The notes beneath the pieces were generated by a model. It was not told the DNA's origin. It saw nothing but the letters and a program-made list of their open reading frames with translations, and did not search any database. A DNA stretch of 54,290 nt. Origin: an uncultured bacterium. GTDB taxonomy: Bacteria > Bacillota > Clostridia > Lachnospirales > Lachnospiraceae. This document shows positions 52,285 through 54,290 of this stretch, in pieces (the stretch's first letter is position 1; every line of letters starts with the position of its first letter). The stretch lies in contig CANCXX010000029.1 in the NCBI GenBank assembly GCA_947381965.1, positions 1-54,290 on the forward strand, in the 5' to 3' direction. The position numbers were made by a program, and so were the translations under genes.

Positions 52285-52290
52285 TAAGAT
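52285..52290 (+). promoter_or_regulatory. Putative -10 element of the second exporter pair
   Basis: TAAGAT lies 10 bp after the last direct repeat and 62 bp before the ATPase start. With the repeats replacing a good -35, it looks like an activated promoter. Confidence 0.45.
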
Positions 52291-52352
52291 AACTGAAAAG
52301 TGCAGAAAGATATGTAAGTATGAATGCACTGGCAAAAAAGGAGGCTTTATTT

Positions 52353-53261
52353 ATGGATTACGTATTAACTACCAATGCCCTAAGCAAAAATTACCGGCAT
52401 TTCAAGGCGTTGAACAGCCTTTCCATGCACATTCCCAAAGGAGCAATTTATGGATTTGTAGGAAAAAACGGAGCAGGAAAAACCACCCTGATACGGTTAA
52501 TCTGCGGCTTACAGCCACCTACCTGCGGAGAGTATGTTTTGTATGGAATCAAAAACACTGACAGGGAAATTATAAAAGCGCAAAGACGAATCGGGGCTGT
52601 TGTGGAAACCCCTTCTATTTACCTTCAAATGAACGCGGAAGATAATTTAAAAATTCAATACCATATTTTAGGACTCCCCTCTTTTGAAGGCATTCCGGAG
52701 CTTTTAAAGCTGGTGGGGCTTGGGGATACAGGAAAAAAGAAGGCGAAAAACTTTTCTCTTGGAATGCGCCAGCGGCTTGGAATTGCCATTGCCCTATGCG
52801 GCGATCCTGATTTTCTGGTACTGGATGAACCTGTCAATGGCCTTGACCCTCAGGGCATTGTGGAAGTGCGGGAGCTGATTTTAAAGTTAAACAGAGAACG
52901 AAACATTACTGTACTTATTTCCAGCCATATTTTGGATGAGCTTTCTCGTCTTGCCACCTGTTATGGTTTTATTGATAATGGGCGTATGGTAAAGGAAATC
53001 AGCGCCCAGGAACTGGAAGCTGCCTGCCGGAAGTGCATTTGTATGGAAGTATCCGACATAAAGGTTTTTGTACAGGTAATGGAAAAGCTGGACCTGGAAT
53101 ACCATATCACCTCTGACACCAAAGCAGAAGTTTACGCAAAAATAACTGCCACAAAGCTCGTCCTGTCTCTTGCCAAAGAAGGATGCGAAGTGATTTCTTT
53201 TAGCGAACGCGAAGAAGGGCTGGAAAGCTATTATATCAATCTGGTAGGAGGTGGCATATAA
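52353..53261 (+). CDS. ABC exporter ATPase (BcrA/lantibiotic-immunity type)
   Basis: A 302-residue ATP-binding subunit of the bacitracin or lantibiotic resistance class. Walker A is GFVGKNGAGKTTLIRL, the signature is FSLGMRQRLGIAIAL, Walker B is DFLVLDEPVNGLDP, and the switch is SSHILDELSRL. I chose the ATG at 52353 with AAGGAGG 8 nt upstream; the in-frame ATG at 52320 is weaker. The permease start overlaps its last base (TAATG). It is not a close copy of the ATPase at 49338, so the two exporter pairs are distinct. Confidence 0.95.
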   Translation: MDYVLTTNALSKNYRHFKALNSLSMHIPKGAIYGFVGKNGAGKTTLIRLICGLQPPTCGEYVLYGIKNTDREIIKAQRRIGAVVETPSIYLQMNAEDNLKIQYHILGLPSFEGIPELLKLVGLGDTGKKKAKNFSLGMRQRLGIAIALCGDPDFLVLDEPVNGLDPQGIVEVRELILKLNRERNITVLISSHILDELSRLATCYGFIDNGRMVKEISAQELEAACRKCICMEVSDIKVFVQVMEKLDLEYHITSDTKAEVYAKITATKLVLSLAKEGCEVISFSEREEGLESYYINLVGGGI

Positions 53262-54100
53262 TGAATAAACTTTTATCCGCTAATTTTGCACGTCTGAAAA
53301 AAGACATCCCTTTCCGCATTGGCATGGCTTTTATGTTGGTTGTGGGAATTGCACGCCCCATCAGCACTTATTATGATAGAATCCGGTGGAATTATATGTT
53401 TACCTTTGAAAGCAGTTTTTTTGTCTATGTAATTTTTATGGCCACCCTCTCTTCTGTTTTCTGCAGCCTTTTTATCGGAACAGAATACAGCAATGGAACC
53501 ATCCGCAATAAGCTTATTGTAGGGCATAAAAGATGTGACGTTTATTTATCCAACTTAATTCTATGCCTTGCAGCCAGTTTTTTTATGTGCGCCGCATACC
53601 TGATACCTAACTTCTGCATAGGTTTTCCGCTGCTGGGTACATTTACCATCCCCTTCCATTTAGCGCTTGGTAAAATGGGATGTATCTTTATACTTTCAAT
53701 TGCCCTTGCCTCTATATTTACTGTGGTTTCCATGCTTAGCCAAAGTAAATCCACCTCCGCCGTCATCTGTATTTTAGGTGTGTTTTTGCTTATGTTTACA
53801 GGAATCATCCTAAGCAGCAGACTATCGGAGCCGGAATTTTACAGCAATGCCTTTTTTATGACAGATGAAGGCATTATTCTAAATGACACGGCGTCACAAA
53901 ATCCCGCTTATGTGGAGGGTTTTAAACGTGATGTCTATGAATTTCTTTTAGACTTTCTTCCGGGAGGCCAGATTATACAGCTGTCATCAGATACAGACAA
54001 AAATTTACCACTGGGAAAAATGTCCCTGTATTCTATCCTCATTGCTATAACCGCCGGGGGATTGGGGATACGTTTTTTCCATAAAAAAGATATAAAATAA
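53261..54100 (+). CDS. ABC-2 type exporter permease (BcrB-like)
   Basis: A 279-residue integral membrane protein with about six helices (for example around 18-38, 50-75, 95-125, 140-165, 170-190 and 248-268). It has an ABC-2 permease layout like the immunity permeases that expel antimicrobial peptides, and a short extracytoplasmic loop before the last helix. Its start overlaps the ATPase stop by one base, so the two are translated together. The GGAGGTGG just upstream is the ribosome binding site. Confidence 0.88.
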   Translation: MNKLLSANFARLKKDIPFRIGMAFMLVVGIARPISTYYDRIRWNYMFTFESSFFVYVIFMATLSSVFCSLFIGTEYSNGTIRNKLIVGHKRCDVYLSNLILCLAASFFMCAAYLIPNFCIGFPLLGTFTIPFHLALGKMGCIFILSIALASIFTVVSMLSQSKSTSAVICILGVFLLMFTGIILSSRLSEPEFYSNAFFMTDEGIILNDTASQNPAYVEGFKRDVYEFLLDFLPGGQIIQLSSDTDKNLPLGKMSLYSILIAITAGGLGIRFFHKKDIK

Positions 54101-54119
54101 AAGGACTGATTTGTGGGAG

Positions 54120-54175
54120 ATTTGTGCCAAATGAAGGGCGCATAGCGGGCTATGCAACCTGAATTTGGCGCAAAT
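54120..54175. repeat. Long hairpin repeat element after the last permease gene
   Basis: ATTTGTGCCAAAT (54120-54132) and ATTTGGCGCAAAT (54163-54175) are inverted with one mismatch. Between them is a second perfect hairpin, GCATAGC (54140-54146) with GCTATGC (54149-54155). It starts 20 bp after the permease stop and continues into GC-rich, non-coding sequence. No T run follows, so it is not a classic terminator and looks like an intergenic palindromic element. Confidence 0.6.
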
Positions 54176-54290
54176 ATCGCGCAAAGTGGGGCGTGCAGAT
54201 GTTGGAAATGATTTTCAAACACGCTCTAGAACATAATTTAGGTAATTGCGAAACTCGTAAACTTGCTGAATATTCTGACAATCTATTCTG

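Overview
The window looks like a chromosomal segment from a Gram-positive, low-to-mid GC anaerobe of the class Clostridia, most likely family Lachnospiraceae. The reasons are strong GGAGG-type ribosome binding sites, consensus SigA promoters, small families typical of that group (DUF4358, DUF1700 with PadR, DUF6870, DUF5050, DUF815), BspA-type leucine-rich surface proteins with a class B sortase, and abundant intrinsic terminators. No phage, plasmid, insertion sequence with a transposase, or CRISPR array is visible. All family names come from reading translated sequence without a database search.

Layout. 1-11.1 kb (minus strand): pheA, a DUF815 ATPase, a Ppx/GppA phosphatase with an HD domain, polyphosphate kinase, Maf, a Cof-type HAD phosphatase, a small acidic protein, a mannose-1-phosphate guanylyltransferase and a CPBP membrane protease. 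11.1-17.3 kb: a MITE-like repeat, then a DUF5050 propeller protein and a FecCD/FecE importer on the plus strand, facing thiN, the substrate-binding lipoprotein and siroheme synthase on the minus strand. 17.3-19.4 kb: a methyl-accepting chemotaxis protein (MCP) behind an attenuator-like leader. 19.4-31.5 kb (minus strand): a surface-protein operon (class B sortase, then two large leucine-rich proteins sharing a TPxTGD..IHPKWF anchor), a terminator, then a subtilase, an adenine methyltransferase lacking its SAM-binding half, and a duplicated-domain protein of unknown function.

31.7-38.3 kb: a GH13 glycosidase, an orphan clpP coupled to an AraC-type regulator, a lipoprotein, a complete single tRNA-Gly(GCC) unit, a membrane-anchored GH3 hexosaminidase and a candidate non-coding RNA of about 360 nt with a perfect consensus promoter and its own terminator. 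38.3-44.5 kb: a dCache-type MCP, a polysaccharide O-acetylation operon (DUF4358 lipoprotein, MBOAT acyltransferase, DHHW protein), and a broken polysaccharide deacetylase beside a DUF6870 gene. 44.7-54.3 kb: carB, PadR-DUF1700, then two ABC exporter pairs flanking an orphan OmpR-type response regulator, with three 12-bp direct repeats in front of the second pair.

Themes: phosphate and polyphosphate handling, iron or tetrapyrrole uptake, chemotaxis, sortase-anchored surface display, cell-envelope polysaccharide modification and peptide export or resistance. The most promising unexplained items are the structured RNA at 37.64-38.00 kb, the terminator whose 3' arm carries the subtilase ribosome binding site, the half-methyltransferase with its duplicated-domain partner, the response-regulator repeats, and the inverted repeats around 11.2 and 54.1 kb.
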